A stretch of DNA of 15,396 bases from Chrysochromulina tobinii (taxonomy: Eukaryota; Haptophyta; Prymnesiales; Chrysochromulinaceae), in contig JWZX01001779.1 in the NCBI GenBank assembly GCA_001275005.1, positions 1 to 15,396 on the forward strand, written 5' to 3'. The position numbers and the translations under genes are program-made. Shown piece after piece: positions 7,916-15,396 of this stretch (position 1 is the stretch's first letter; each line of letters starts with the position of its first letter). The notes below the pieces were generated by a model. The model searched no databases. It was not told the origin of the DNA and saw nothing but the letters and a program-made list of their open reading frames with translations.

Positions 7916-9631
7916 ATGGCTCGTCAGCCACGCCCAGCTCCGAGTCTGGGGATCGGCCTCGCGGACCCGACGTGGTCGCACCAGCGTAGCCTCTCTCCGC
8001 GTCAGCTCGAAACTGGCAGCCATGGCACTCGGAATGCAGCACATGACCGCCTGGGAAGTCTGGCACCATCCGGCGGCGGCAGGACGCTGTGGAAGCAGCT
8101 CGATGAGGCAGTCGCAGCGGCCACCGTCGCCAGGGCCGATGCGCGTCGCGCGTCGGCAGCGTCCACGACGCAACTGGACGCCGCTTTCAGCCCGCATGGC
8201 CAAGCGGCCAAGGCCAAGGCCCGGGCGTACGTGGCGATGACAGCCCGGCTCATCGCCCGGCTGGCGGTGGCCGTTGAACAGCTTGAGATGGTAGCGGCTT
8301 CGGCAGAGTCTGCGCACGCGGCCGAAGAGGCCGAGTGGTGCATCAGGCTGCACGCGCAAACCCACGCGCTGACCGTACAGGGCGATGCGAACGCACGTAT
8401 CCTGCGCCAGGAGGTGCAACGCGCTGAGGTCGACCTCTCGGCGCAGCACGTGGCGCTCTCGGCGCGGATGGCGGACGAGCGGCACCGCGCCGAAATGGAG
8501 CACGAGCGGCACGTGCGCGCGCTGCGCGACCAGCAGGAGCTCGAGCGTGCTCGCTCCATTGACGAGATACAGAAGCTTCGTCAAAAGTTCGAGGCGAGCG
8601 CTCAGGATGACGCCGCCAAGCTCCAAGCCGCACGGTACGCACACCACGAGGCGTCGCAACAGTGGCGGCTGCTGCAGCAAGAGCAGGCGCGGCTCACACA
8701 CGAGCTCGCGGACGAGCGTGCAGGGCGCGAGGCCGAGCGTCGCACAATTGACGAATTGCACGAAGCGAACCGGCGCCTACGCGCCGAGTTGAGCAGTACG
8801 GGTGGCTCTCTGGAGTTCACGAGGCTCGAGCTGCACGGTCAAATCGATCGGCTGGCGCGCGAAAAGGAGCAGGCCGCGAAGGCGTACGAGGCGGAGCTCC
8901 AGCATGTGCACGCGATGCGGCAGCGCGATGCGGCGCACTCCCATGCCCGACACGAGCACCAGAGGCTCGAGCACGACGCCGCCCTGGCCGCACTCCACGA
9001 GCAACTGCGCGTGTCCCAGGCCGAGCGGCAGGCCGATGCAGCACACTTTCGGCTCAAAGTCGAGCGGCTGCAGGCCCTGCAGCATGCGGCGCTAGCGGCC
9101 GGCTCAGTGCGAGGACGGCAGCTTCTGTACGCCGAGTCGATGCGCAGCCCGGAGACCTGGCGCCCCTCGTCGCTCTCGTGGCGTGGCGAGGACTGGTTTC
9201 TTTCGAGTGTCGAGCGATCGATTGGGGCGCAGGTCGGTCACCAGGCCGGGCTCTCATCACGACGACAGCAGCAGGCCGCAGCCGACGCCGATGATGCCGC
9301 CGCCGCTTCCGCCGCCGACGCCGCCGACGCCGCCGCCGTTGAGGACATAAGCGCCATCAACGAGAGCATCAAGAACATCGCCGCCGCCGCCGCCGCCGCC
9401 ACCGCCCCTGGCGCCATCGTGGGCTCCCCCACCTGTCGAAGCGGCGCATCGAGCCCTGCCGCGAGCCCGCGCAGCCGCTCACCCGTCTCGCCCGTCTCGC
9501 CGCAGCCCAAGCGCACCAAGCCCACGACCAAGCCGCCGCGCCAGCCGCGGAACAGCCCTTCGTGGCGGCTGGCCGCGACGGCGGCTGCGCGCCACGGCAG
9601 CCAGTTGCCCGGATCGCCCCAAGGCGCATGA
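7916..9631 (+). CDS. long coiled-coil protein, unknown family
   Basis: ATG 7916 is the first Met; its context aaatATGG is good. The 571-residue product has a short disordered head, then a long Glu/Arg/Ala/Gln-rich helical region at about residues 60-395 (MADERHRAEMEHERHVRALR, LTHELADERAGREAERR), which is a strong coiled coil. A compact segment follows (RQLLYAESMRSPETW, RGEDWFLSSVERSIG), then an Ala/Asp-rich stretch made by GCC repeats, then a basic Ser-Pro-rich tail (PRSRSPVSPVSPQPKRTKP). Such architecture suits a cytoskeletal, centrosomal or basal-body scaffold, but I recognise no family. The end is uncertain. A GT-AG intron at 9562-9643 would be in frame and would replace the last residues with ADPTGTPGLTFGVGWVDVH, ending at 9704. 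Antisense frames here look like shadows. Confidence 0.75.
   Translation: MARQPRPAPSLGIGLADPTWSHQRSLSPRQLETGSHGTRNAAHDRLGSLAPSGGGRTLWKQLDEAVAAATVARADARRASAASTTQLDAAFSPHGQAAKAKARAYVAMTARLIARLAVAVEQLEMVAASAESAHAAEEAEWCIRLHAQTHALTVQGDANARILRQEVQRAEVDLSAQHVALSARMADERHRAEMEHERHVRALRDQQELERARSIDEIQKLRQKFEASAQDDAAKLQAARYAHHEASQQWRLLQQEQARLTHELADERAGREAERRTIDELHEANRRLRAELSSTGGSLEFTRLELHGQIDRLAREKEQAAKAYEAELQHVHAMRQRDAAHSHARHEHQRLEHDAALAALHEQLRVSQAERQADAAHFRLKVERLQALQHAALAAGSVRGRQLLYAESMRSPETWRPSSLSWRGEDWFLSSVERSIGAQVGHQAGLSSRRQQQAAADADDAAAASAADAADAAAVEDISAINESIKNIAAAAAAATAPGAIVGSPTCRSGASSPAASPRSRSPVSPVSPQPKRTKPTTKPPRQPRNSPSWRLAATAAARHGSQLPGSPQGA
9285..9403 (+). repeat. GCC trinucleotide-repeat tracts in coiled-coil gene
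   Basis: Two imperfect gcc runs (about 9285-9342 and 9378-9403) encode the Ala/Asp-rich and poly-Ala stretches. Likely length-variable microsatellites that keep the frame. Confidence 0.75.
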
Positions 9632-9847
9632 TATCTGGCTCAGGGCCGACCCCACGGGCACACCGGGGCTCACGTTTGGCGTCGGTTGGGTCGATGTCCA
9701 CTGAAGCGCCGCCTATGCAATACAACAATTTGGAATTTGCCTCCCGAGGCTCGGGTGTCGGGCCCGACGGGGACGACGTGCCTCGTGCCCGAACTCCGCT
9801 AAAGGCTAAACATTGGCTAAACACGCGTCTCGAATCACGACTAGCGC

Positions 9848-11239
9848 TTACATTATAAGCGCGCGTAGTTTCATCCGCCGACGAAGAAGATCAAAAAAGG
9901 ACATTTCAATGGGCAAACAATCTGCGTTTCGAACTACTGTGTAGTGTTTTACTCTCAGCGGGCGGGCCCCGGGCGCGCCGCCGGGGCCCGCACCGCCACC
10001 GGCACCGCCCTCGGCCTGCGCGTGTACGAGCCTGGCGATGAGCAAAGCGTCGGCACGTGCGACCTGCTGCGGCGTGCGCCCCCAACTATCGAGCGCGAGC
10101 GGGCACGCGCCACGCTCGAGGAGCAGCTCAACGGCCTGCTCCATGCCCTCAGCGGCAGCGAGGTGCATCAGCGTGGTCGATTGGCCACGCGGGTGGAAGC
10201 ACTTGACCGGCGCATTGACGCATTCGGCGCTGACCCATGCCGAGACCGCACGCCGACGAGACAGCGTGCGGAAGCGGGTGCATGCACACGCCATGTCTCC
10301 CACCGAGGCGCCCACCATGGCGCCCGGCGGGACGGATGCGGCAGCTATGGTTGGCAGCGGCGGCGGCGGCGGCCGCGATCGCGAGGCCGCCCAGCAGCTC
10401 GGTACCGCAGCGAGCGGCCCCCTGCCGCCGCACGCTCTGGCGGAGAGCCAGCCCATGATGAGCTCCACGCAGTCGTCGGGCAGGGAGTCGAGGCCGGCGC
10501 CGCTGCAGCCACCGCCGTCGCCGCTGCCGCCACCGACCCCGCCGGCGCCGCTGCCGTCGCCGCCCTTCCCTCCAGCAGGTCCCACGCCCGCGGCCGCACC
10601 AACGTCCGAAGCAGCCCAGCTTTTCTGCCAGAGCAGAAGTGCGACCGCTGCGCCCTCGTTGCAGTGTAGCAGCGCGGTCGCGAGCGCGCACCGGCCGTCG
10701 CGGTCACGCGCGCACGGGTCAGCTTGCGTCTGCAGCAGCAGCTGCACGACGGCCGGGTCGCTGTTGGCGGCCGCCTTGTGCAGCACGGAGCAGCCGCTCA
10801 CATCGCGCGTGAAGGCTGCCCCACGGCGCAGCAGCGCGTGCACGGTGCTCGCCGAACGGTACCGCGCAGCGAGGTGCAGCGCGGTGTTGCCATCGTTCGC
10901 CTGCATGTTGATATTGACCTCCTTGCAGCCGAGCAGCGCCTCGAGCAGGCGGCCGCTCACGCAGCAGTGCATGCACGCGGTGTACCCCGCCTTGTCGGTG
11001 GCGTTCACGGGAGCCCAGCCCTCTCGGAGGCTTTTCTGCACCGTCTTGTAAGAGCCGCGTCTTACCAGCAAGAACCACTGCGCGATGGCCGTGTCGTCGT
11101 GGAGTGTGGCCAATTTTGGCATGGAGGCGGCGGTTCGGAAGACTTTGAGCCGATCCGTGATCGGCGTTGGGTGCAGAAGCCGTGAGGCTGATTGTTGCAA
11201 GAGATCCGGCTGCGACCGCTCGACGGCCTGGGGCACCAT
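9848..11239 (-). CDS. ankyrin-repeat protein with split F-box
   Basis: ATG at 11239 opens a 463-residue frame; Met40 is an alternative start. About five ankyrin repeats occupy residues 50-205 (for example DGNTALHLAARYRSASTVHA, GCSVLHKAAANSDPAVVQLL). A Gly-rich linker follows at 215-248. An F-box-like helix starts at 250 (LDSLPDDCVELIMGWLSA) and appears to resume near 315 (DMACACTRFRTLSRR), leaving a 45-50-residue low-complexity insert between its helices. A further ankyrin pair lies at 353-405 (STTLMHLAAAEGMEQAVELL), then a Gly-rich spacer and a basic C-terminus (DLLRRRMKLRALIM). F-box plus ankyrin suggests a substrate receptor of an SCF ubiquitin ligase, with ankyrins binding the target; this is inferred. 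The ankyrin call is firm; the F-box is moderate because of the insert. The insert could be an unspliced intron read through in frame. Confidence 0.8.
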   Translation of the reverse strand: MVPQAVERSQPDLLQQSASRLLHPTPITDRLKVFRTAASMPKLATLHDDTAIAQWFLLVRRGSYKTVQKSLREGWAPVNATDKAGYTACMHCCVSGRLLEALLGCKEVNINMQANDGNTALHLAARYRSASTVHALLRRGAAFTRDVSGCSVLHKAAANSDPAVVQLLLQTQADPCARDRDGRCALATALLHCNEGAAVALLLWQKSWAASDVGAAAGVGPAGGKGGDGSGAGGVGGGSGDGGGCSGAGLDSLPDDCVELIMGWLSARACGGRGPLAAVPSCWAASRSRPPPPPLPTIAAASVPPGAMVGASVGDMACACTRFRTLSRRRAVSAWVSAECVNAPVKCFHPRGQSTTLMHLAAAEGMEQAVELLLERGACPLALDSWGRTPQQVARADALLIARLVHAQAEGGAGGGAGPGGAPGARPLRVKHYTVVRNADCLPIEMSFFDLLRRRMKLRALIM

Positions 11240-11480
11240 TTGCGAGCGGCAAACGGCACGTGTGGGGATGAAGTCGATGCTGTGACACCACTATTACTGT
11301 GAGGCACACGCACGCCCAATAGGGTCTCGAAGTACAGGAGCCCAGCGCGACGCTTGGACTCTTCTTTTTCAGAGGACCCTTTGCCCTGGTCGTAGCTGCC
11401 GTCATCTCAGTGGTGCCCGACGCTCCTGGGCGCCAGGAGACGGAGGAGGCTGCTCGTGCAACGCACGGAACCTCCAATAC
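11240..11480. promoter_or_regulatory. divergent upstream region between ankyrin/F-box and CaaX-protein genes
   Basis: About 240 bp between opposing start codons. No coding signal that I trust. It should contain the promoters of both genes. Confidence 0.4.
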
Positions 11481-12124
11481 ATGCAAAGTATGCTGAAGAA
11501 GGCGACAGATTTTGCTGGTACGTGATCGCGCAGCTCGTGGCCCGTTCCACACAGTTCTGCTTGCTGCCGCATGGTGCTGACTCACACCGCCCGCGACCGC
11601 CGCAGAAAATAAGCTCTCCACGCCTGGCACGAAAGGTTACACCTCGTTGGCCAACCAGAAAGCCTCCAGGGTGCGTGTGCTTGCTCGATCTGATGAACGC
11701 TGCCCTGGTGCTGCGTTTCTGCCGCTGTCTCAGCTCAAGCCTCACTGCCACCATCTGTGCTCAAGTCTGACGCGCAGGCGGATGGTTCTGATCGGTTCTA
11801 TGATGAGCAGCTGCAGTCAGATGGCTGGTACGCGCAGCTGCCGCAGAACGCCGCCTGACGAACGCACATGATCTGCTGCTGCTCGAGACAATAAGGGCTG
11901 ACTCGGCTCACCCGCCGAGTTGCAGCCTCCTTCGCCGCTGCCGCAAAAGCATCGATCTGACGGCCCCATTCCCCGCGTACACGTGGTCATTTCGCAGGCA
12001 TCTCGACGAGGTCGATGACGACGACGAGCTTGACTTTGCGCTACCGCCGACCAGGAGAAAACCTCAGGGAGGCATCTTGTGTCCTGGCTGCTGCTCGGAG
12101 GCTGTGGGATGTGTCATCTCATGA
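11481..12124 (+). CDS. predicted prenylated acidic microprotein (CaaX CVIS), four short exons
   Basis: Reconstructed from exons 11481-11517, 11606-11670, 11778-11827 and 11998-12124. Donors are gtacgt, gtgcgt and gtacgc; acceptors end ccgcag, cgcag and ttcgcag. Junction phases 1, 0 and 2 all match. The 92-residue product begins MQSMLKKATDFAENKLSTPG. The middle is acidic and aromatic (DRFYDEQLQSDGWHLDEV, then DDDDELDFALPP). The end is basic then Cys-rich (TRRKPQGG, CPGCC, EAVGCVIS). The last four residues CVIS are a classic CaaX box with Ser at X, favouring farnesylation. The CC pair eight to nine residues before the CaaX Cys could be palmitoylated, and TRRK adds positive charge, as in Ras-type membrane anchors. 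No GTPase or other domain is present. I do not recognise a family. The multi-exon frame agreement makes a real gene likely; function is open. An alternative 52-bp intron near 12071-12130 would give a different tail. Confidence 0.6.
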
Positions 12125-12507
12125 CTGCAGGTCACGCGCACATCTTATTCGTCTCGTGGCGAAGCTTTTGTGTACCAACAGGTCTCTCACCCGCATGCGA
12201 TCTAATTCTCTAATCTCTCAAGTGCTCACTCTATCGCGTCTCGGAGGACGGGACGCGGCGGGTGAGCGCGGCTGAACGGGCACGGTCGCTGAATGCGTTT
12301 GAAGTTCATTATTAGTCAGTCGTTCAGTGACCCGGGCGTCCGACCGATACAACACGATGATGCACAAATTTTCGCATTCCAAAACGGTGAAGTTTGTAGT
12401 TTGCGTCTCTGGGACACCCGCACTCGATGTGTGACACCCGTGACGCTGGACACAGATGAAGACCCATTCCTTACGACTCGTCACTAGCGGACAATTGCCG
12501 CACGGTC
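12125..12507. other. intergenic / 5' region of the AP2 gene
   Basis: About 380 bp with no convincing gene. A 64-codon frame at 12293-12487 ends 20 bases before the AP2 start and would be an upstream ORF if transcribed with it. Its composition gives no family signal. Confidence 0.4.
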
Positions 12508-13830
12508 ATGAACACCGCGGTGGCGCCGTCCGCACCGAATGGGCGTTTAGACCAGTACATCGAGACCGCGCCCATCCCTGCACTCGCAATGCAGGCCTCG
12601 ATGTGCTCGTCCGCGCTTGGGTGCCTCAGGTCCGTGGCAGACTCTGAACGGCCCGTGGCAGAGCGCGCGAGGGCGGCGCTGCACATGGTGAGTCTAGAGG
12701 AGCAGAAAGTCGCCATCGAGTCGTCCTCGTCGTCCTCGTCGTCATCCTACTCGCCCAGCGACGGACCGGAGAGCCAATCGCCGAGCGAGGGGCCAGTCCC
12801 AGAGGCACATGATGATGGCAGCCCGCCATCGAAGTCATCACCAGCGGAGGAGACTAGCCTTCAAGGCGATATGGAACTCCTGGCAGACTTTCTACGACTC
12901 GACGAGACGGCCGAGTGCAATGATGTGGCCAACTTCGCGCGCTTGCTCGAGGTCCGCGACGACGGGACAGCTGCGGCTGCGAAGCCACTCAGAACTGTTC
13001 GGAAGACGGCCAGTTCGAAGAAGGCGGCCGGCTCGAAGAAGGGGGCTGGTTCGAAGTCAATCGACCGAGAGGCTCCCACTCATGCAGCGGCAGATCCTCC
13101 AAAGCCAGCAGCTCCGACGTGCAACGCTCCGCGTGATCAGAAGCGGAAGCGCTCAACTGTTGCCGTCCACCTTGTGGGATGGCACACGGCGGTTGATGTG
13201 CCTGCAGGATCTCTACCAAAGTCCTCATGGTCGCGCTCGACCCTCCGCCAAGGACTGCGGGCGCATGTCCCGCCCGTGGATCGGCTGGTCGTGGACCACG
13301 TCGCCGTCCGCTTCGCCAAGCGAAAGGAGTCAGTGGCAGTGGTTGCCGAGTCGGACGATGAAGAGACTCCAGCTCTCTGCGTGGAGGCGATCGCAGTCTC
13401 TAACAAGGCCCGTAACAAGCTACCCAGCTCCGAGCGTCGAGTCACCACGTCCTCAACTCCGTCGATTTCGCCACAAGCGACAAACATGCTCACTTTCTTG
13501 GGCACTGCAACCCCAAGTACCCTAACAAGTACCCAACAGGGTAATCACCCTGCAGGACCCATGACTCTACAACCCAAGAGAGTGATCATCCAATCAGCGG
13601 GTATGCTTCTGAGGCCAATCCCCCATGCCACGAACGTGAGCGGCTACAAAGGCGTCTACCCAGGCCGAAAGGGGCGCTGGCAAGCCCAGTTCAACCATAA
13701 ATCGATAGGCGGCTTCGCCACCGCATGGGAAGCTGGCGTGGCGGTAGCGATGGAGATTGCGAGACGTGACTTTGGATTGGCCGTGGCCGAGGCACCAGCC
13801 CTCGGGACTGCCTCGGAGGGAGCCGAGTGA
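12508..13830 (+). CDS. AP2-domain DNA-binding protein
   Basis: ATG 12508 opens a 440-residue frame without introns. Residues about 378-424 form one AP2 domain: SGYKGVYPGRKGRWQAQF, then IGGFATAWEAGVAVAMEIAR. The GV.P....W.A.......GGF.T..EA pattern corresponds to the three-stranded sheet and following helix of plant and algal AP2 domains. The remainder is mostly disordered: a Ser run at 72-80, acidic Ser-Pro blocks at 82-115, a short helical segment (MELLADFLRLDETAE), a basic histone-H1-like stretch (KKAAGSKKGAGSK) and a likely nuclear signal (QKRKR). Probably a nuclear transcription factor binding DNA through a single C-terminal AP2 domain. Targets cannot be inferred. AP2 identification is firm; the start is likely. 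Confidence 0.85.
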   Translation: MNTAVAPSAPNGRLDQYIETAPIPALAMQASMCSSALGCLRSVADSERPVAERARAALHMVSLEEQKVAIESSSSSSSSSYSPSDGPESQSPSEGPVPEAHDDGSPPSKSSPAEETSLQGDMELLADFLRLDETAECNDVANFARLLEVRDDGTAAAAKPLRTVRKTASSKKAAGSKKGAGSKSIDREAPTHAAADPPKPAAPTCNAPRDQKRKRSTVAVHLVGWHTAVDVPAGSLPKSSWSRSTLRQGLRAHVPPVDRLVVDHVAVRFAKRKESVAVVAESDDEETPALCVEAIAVSNKARNKLPSSERRVTTSSTPSISPQATNMLTFLGTATPSTLTSTQQGNHPAGPMTLQPKRVIIQSAGMLLRPIPHATNVSGYKGVYPGRKGRWQAQFNHKSIGGFATAWEAGVAVAMEIARRDFGLAVAEAPALGTASEGAE

Positions 13831-14339
13831 GACCTCGAGCCGAGAGCTGCGCTGGAAAATGGCTGGATGTGATCTAGATGTGATCCATTGTCACTCCGAC
13901 GTGCGGCAGCGATCGGAAAGTGGCATGAAGAGCGGTGAAAAGGTGAGCGGGATGTCGGTGGGCGGGGTGTTTTCATACCCGAGGCCGAGGCGCGAGCGGG
14001 GAGTCGACTCCCCCGGCGTAAGAGCCGTCGGTGAGAGGCCGTGGTGGAACCGTGGTGGCGCGGCGAACACCAAACTGCATTGTACGCTGTGTGCAACATA
14101 CTGCAAGCTTTCAATACTGCTGACGTACGCACGACATGTACTGTGCGTAACGTAAGGCACACGCAAGGCATGTAGGGCGTTCTATTCGCGGACTGCATGT
14201 TTTATCCTGAGGAATCCTCGAAGGAACCGGTCAGGGTTCGTCACGCGAATACACACCCGAGTGTCACACTGGCACACACTGGCACCATGACTGGCACACA
14301 CTGGCACACACTGGCACACACTGGCACACACTGGCACTA
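13831..14339. other. intergenic region between convergent AP2 and kinase genes
   Basis: No gene I can support. It contains the AP2 gene's 3' flank and a decanucleotide tandem repeat at 14269-14340. Confidence 0.5.
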
Positions 14340-14340
14340 T
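14269..14340. repeat. 10-bp tandem repeat (ctggcacaca)n
   Basis: One unit at 14269-14278, an interrupted unit with a 2-bp insertion (14279-14290), then four exact units at 14291-14330 and a partial seventh. It abuts the probable original stop of the extended kinase tail (14340-14342). A minisatellite likely to vary in length. Confidence 0.9.
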
Positions 14341-14570
14341 CAATGTGTATCGTATGGTGATCGCAAATGTTCTGGATTCACTGCTGGACGCGAGGCGTCC
14401 GTGTCAGACCGTGTCATGCCGAACGAAAAGTGGCGGCCTGGGGGTGCGAGACTGCTGCCACGCGCCGTCAGCGAACGCGCCGAGACATCAAACATGGACG
14501 AGCATTGTGTGGATGACACATCAAAGTGGCTGTGGCATCAAAGTTGACCGAGGCATCAAACGTGGAAGCA
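14340..14570 (-). pseudogene. probable continuation of the kinase tail, separated by frame-disrupted segment
   Basis: Downstream of the kinase stop (14571-14573) the same frame, after two more TGA codons, reads FDVSSTQCSSMFDVSARS, then LTARGSSLAPPGRHFSFGM and ends RSPYDTH at a stop at 14340-14342. Between them, another frame reads LDASTFDASVNFDATAT, matching the FDA motifs of the kinase tail. So one short segment (about 14525-14575) is shifted and then shifted back. Likely explanations are two compensating indels (real or sequencing errors), or an intron I could not place. Confidence 0.5.
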
Positions 14571-15396
14571 TCAAGGCGATGATGCGATGCCTCCGGTTTT
14601 GAGAGTTTCTTCGACGCGAGCGGAGGCCGCGCAGTGTTGAGCGGATGTCGAGCCAGAGCGAGCGGAGGCCGCCGCAATGTTGGCCCGCGACGCACGCGCG
14701 AGATTGACCGACAGTGTGTTGATCGAGCTGGTCGACGCCTTGTCCTTGCTCGGATCATACGTTCCTGTGAATGTGTTGTTGAACGTCGCGTCTGAGCGCG
14801 CGGACATGAACGTGTTGTTGAACGTCGCGTCTGAGCGCGCGGACGTCGCGCCGTGTTGAGCGTACGTCGCGCCGGGTGCGGCATCGAAGGTCCTGTTCGT
14901 AGCGGCGTCAAATGAGCCGTCGTCGTAAGTGCTGACGAAGGCGGCGGCCGAACCATTCACAGTTGAAAAGGTCAAACCGGCAGCTGCAGAGCTCTGCTTC
15001 GAGAGTCGCCGGAACTTGGACTTGGTCGAGCTGCTGTTTTCGCGAGGCGAGAGGCCGGCGTCGGCGCTGAGCGCGAGCGACCCGCCGAGGCTGCTCTTGG
15101 AGGCGTCGTACGTGCCCTGACTATCGACGGCGATGGGCGCGCGCGCCCCCCCGCGCTGGAGTCGCACGAGCGGGCGCATGTCGCGCGCACCCTTGAGGAT
15201 GCTTTTTTGTACATCGGGAGACGCGAACGCGCCCGCGATCGCGGGCATGTCTGGCCGCTGCTTTGGGTCACGCTGGCAGCACTGCTTGGCAAGTGCGAGG
15301 ATGCTGGCTGGGCACTTGAACTGGCGCCGCTCGGCGTCGTCGAGGAGCACCTGCACCGGAGAGACATCGCCGCGCTGCACCACGCGCACGATGTCC
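14571..15396 (-). CDS. protein kinase, C-terminal part (5' end outside window)
   Basis: The frame is open to the window edge at 15396, so the catalytic N-lobe and most of the C-lobe lie outside. Visible residues begin DIVRVVQRGDVSPVQVLL and continue FKCPASILALAKQCCQRDPK and QRPDMPAIAGAF. This is the last kinase subdomain: a Pro/Leu helix, Cys-x(2)-DP, then the invariant Arg-Pro (RP) before the final helix. The pattern suits tyrosine-kinase-like Ser/Thr kinases of protists. After about residue 60 comes a long Ser/Thr/Ala-rich tail with FDA and TYD motifs and a 13-residue repeat (SARSDATFNNTF twice), probably disordered and phosphorylated. The annotated stop at 14571-14573 may be premature (see 14340-14570). 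The kinase call is moderately firm; catalytic activity cannot be judged. Confidence 0.72.
   Translation of the reverse strand, partial: DIVRVVQRGDVSPVQVLLDDAERRQFKCPASILALAKQCCQRDPKQRPDMPAIAGAFASPDVQKSILKGARDMRPLVRLQRGGARAPIAVDSQGTYDASKSSLGGSLALSADAGLSPRENSSSTKSKFRRLSKQSSAAAGLTFSTVNGSAAAFVSTYDDGSFDAATNRTFDAAPGATYAQHGATSARSDATFNNTFMSARSDATFNNTFTGTYDPSKDKASTSSINTLSVNLARASRANIAAASARSGSTSAQHCAASARVEETLKTGGIASSP
14773..14844 (-). repeat. 39-bp direct repeat in kinase tail
   Basis: A 33-base unit at 14773-14805 recurs at 14812-14844, a period of 39 bases (13 codons), encoding SARSDATFNNTF twice. In frame, recent, probably slippage-generated. Confidence 0.85.

Noticed and set aside
7754-8761. Long minus-strand open frame of 335 codons antisense to the coiled-coil gene
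   Set aside because: Leu/Arg/Val-rich shadow of a GC-rich coding region; the plus frame has the clear heptad-like coiled-coil composition.
9694-9858. Plus frame with a readable peptide (STEAPPMQYNNLEFASRG)
   Set aside because: Not joined to the coiled-coil gene by any splice I could find, and the opposite strand is equally open; insufficient support.
10038-11051. Plus-strand frame of 337 codons antisense to the ankyrin gene
   Set aside because: Ser/Pro/Ala-rich shadow; the minus frame carries real ankyrin motifs.
11778-12124. Resemblance of FYDE...CPGC to the E2F-associated phosphoprotein (EAPP) family
   Set aside because: The acidic FYD segment and CPxC are suggestive, but the second Cys pair and the DCQRH-type continuation are absent; the ending fits a CaaX box better.
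12293-12487. Small plus frame containing SLRLWDTRT, reminiscent of a WD repeat
   Set aside because: Only one short match, no other WD repeats, no splice partners; treated as a possible upstream ORF at most.
1-15396. CRISPR arrays, insertion sequences, phage genes, rRNA or tRNA
   Set aside because: Tandem repeats here lack spacer structure, no transposase or terminal inverted repeats were seen, and no tRNA cloverleaf or rRNA core was recognised by eye.

Overview
The window looks like nuclear DNA of a GC-rich unicellular alga, most likely a haptophyte or a similar chromist. This rests on general style, not on a marker gene. The supporting signs are spliced genes with short GT-AG introns (mostly about 65-170 bp), EF-hand/LRR multidomain proteins, an extensin-like Ser-Pro-rich membrane protein, an F-box/ankyrin protein, an AP2-domain protein and a protein kinase. 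I see no operons, Shine-Dalgarno sites, phage or insertion-sequence genes, CRISPR arrays, or rRNA/tRNA genes.

Layout. 102-599 (-): C-terminal piece of an isopenicillin-N-synthase-type 2-oxoglutarate/Fe(II) oxygenase, cut off just where the next gene begins. 663-4039 (+): five-exon gene for a predicted 1029-residue protein with two EF-hands, a TIR-like 'SHWWGE' domain and ribonuclease-inhibitor-type LRRs; its LRR exons are internally duplicated. 4336-4865 (-), tentative acidic protein, and 4864-5168 (+), small two-exon basic protein: their start codons overlap in one CCATGG palindrome. 5352-6650 (-): EF-hand protein ending in a Cys-rich CaaX-like tail. 6779-7735 (-): signal peptide / proline-rich / single-TM protein sharing a 26-residue module with the EF-hand protein. 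7916-9631 (+): long coiled-coil protein. 9848-11239 (-): ankyrin repeats with an F-box interrupted by a long insert. 11481-12124 (+): reconstructed four-exon gene for a 92-residue acidic protein ending in a textbook CaaX box (CVIS). 12508-13830 (+): AP2-domain protein. 14571-15396 (-): C-terminal end of a protein kinase running off the window, with a probable frame-disrupted continuation down to 14340.

There is no single pathway. The recurring themes are calcium sensing (two EF-hand proteins), likely membrane attachment (one TM protein and two C-terminal CaaX-like proteins), signalling (kinase, TIR-like/LRR, F-box), and many divergent gene pairs with short shared upstream regions. The strongest candidates for undescribed biology are the EF-hand/TIR-like/LRR protein, the predicted prenylated acidic microprotein, and the SFPSMSS module shared by two neighbouring, otherwise unlike proteins. 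All functions are inferred from motifs read by eye. All splice sites are inferred from reading frame and GT-AG fit, without transcript data.
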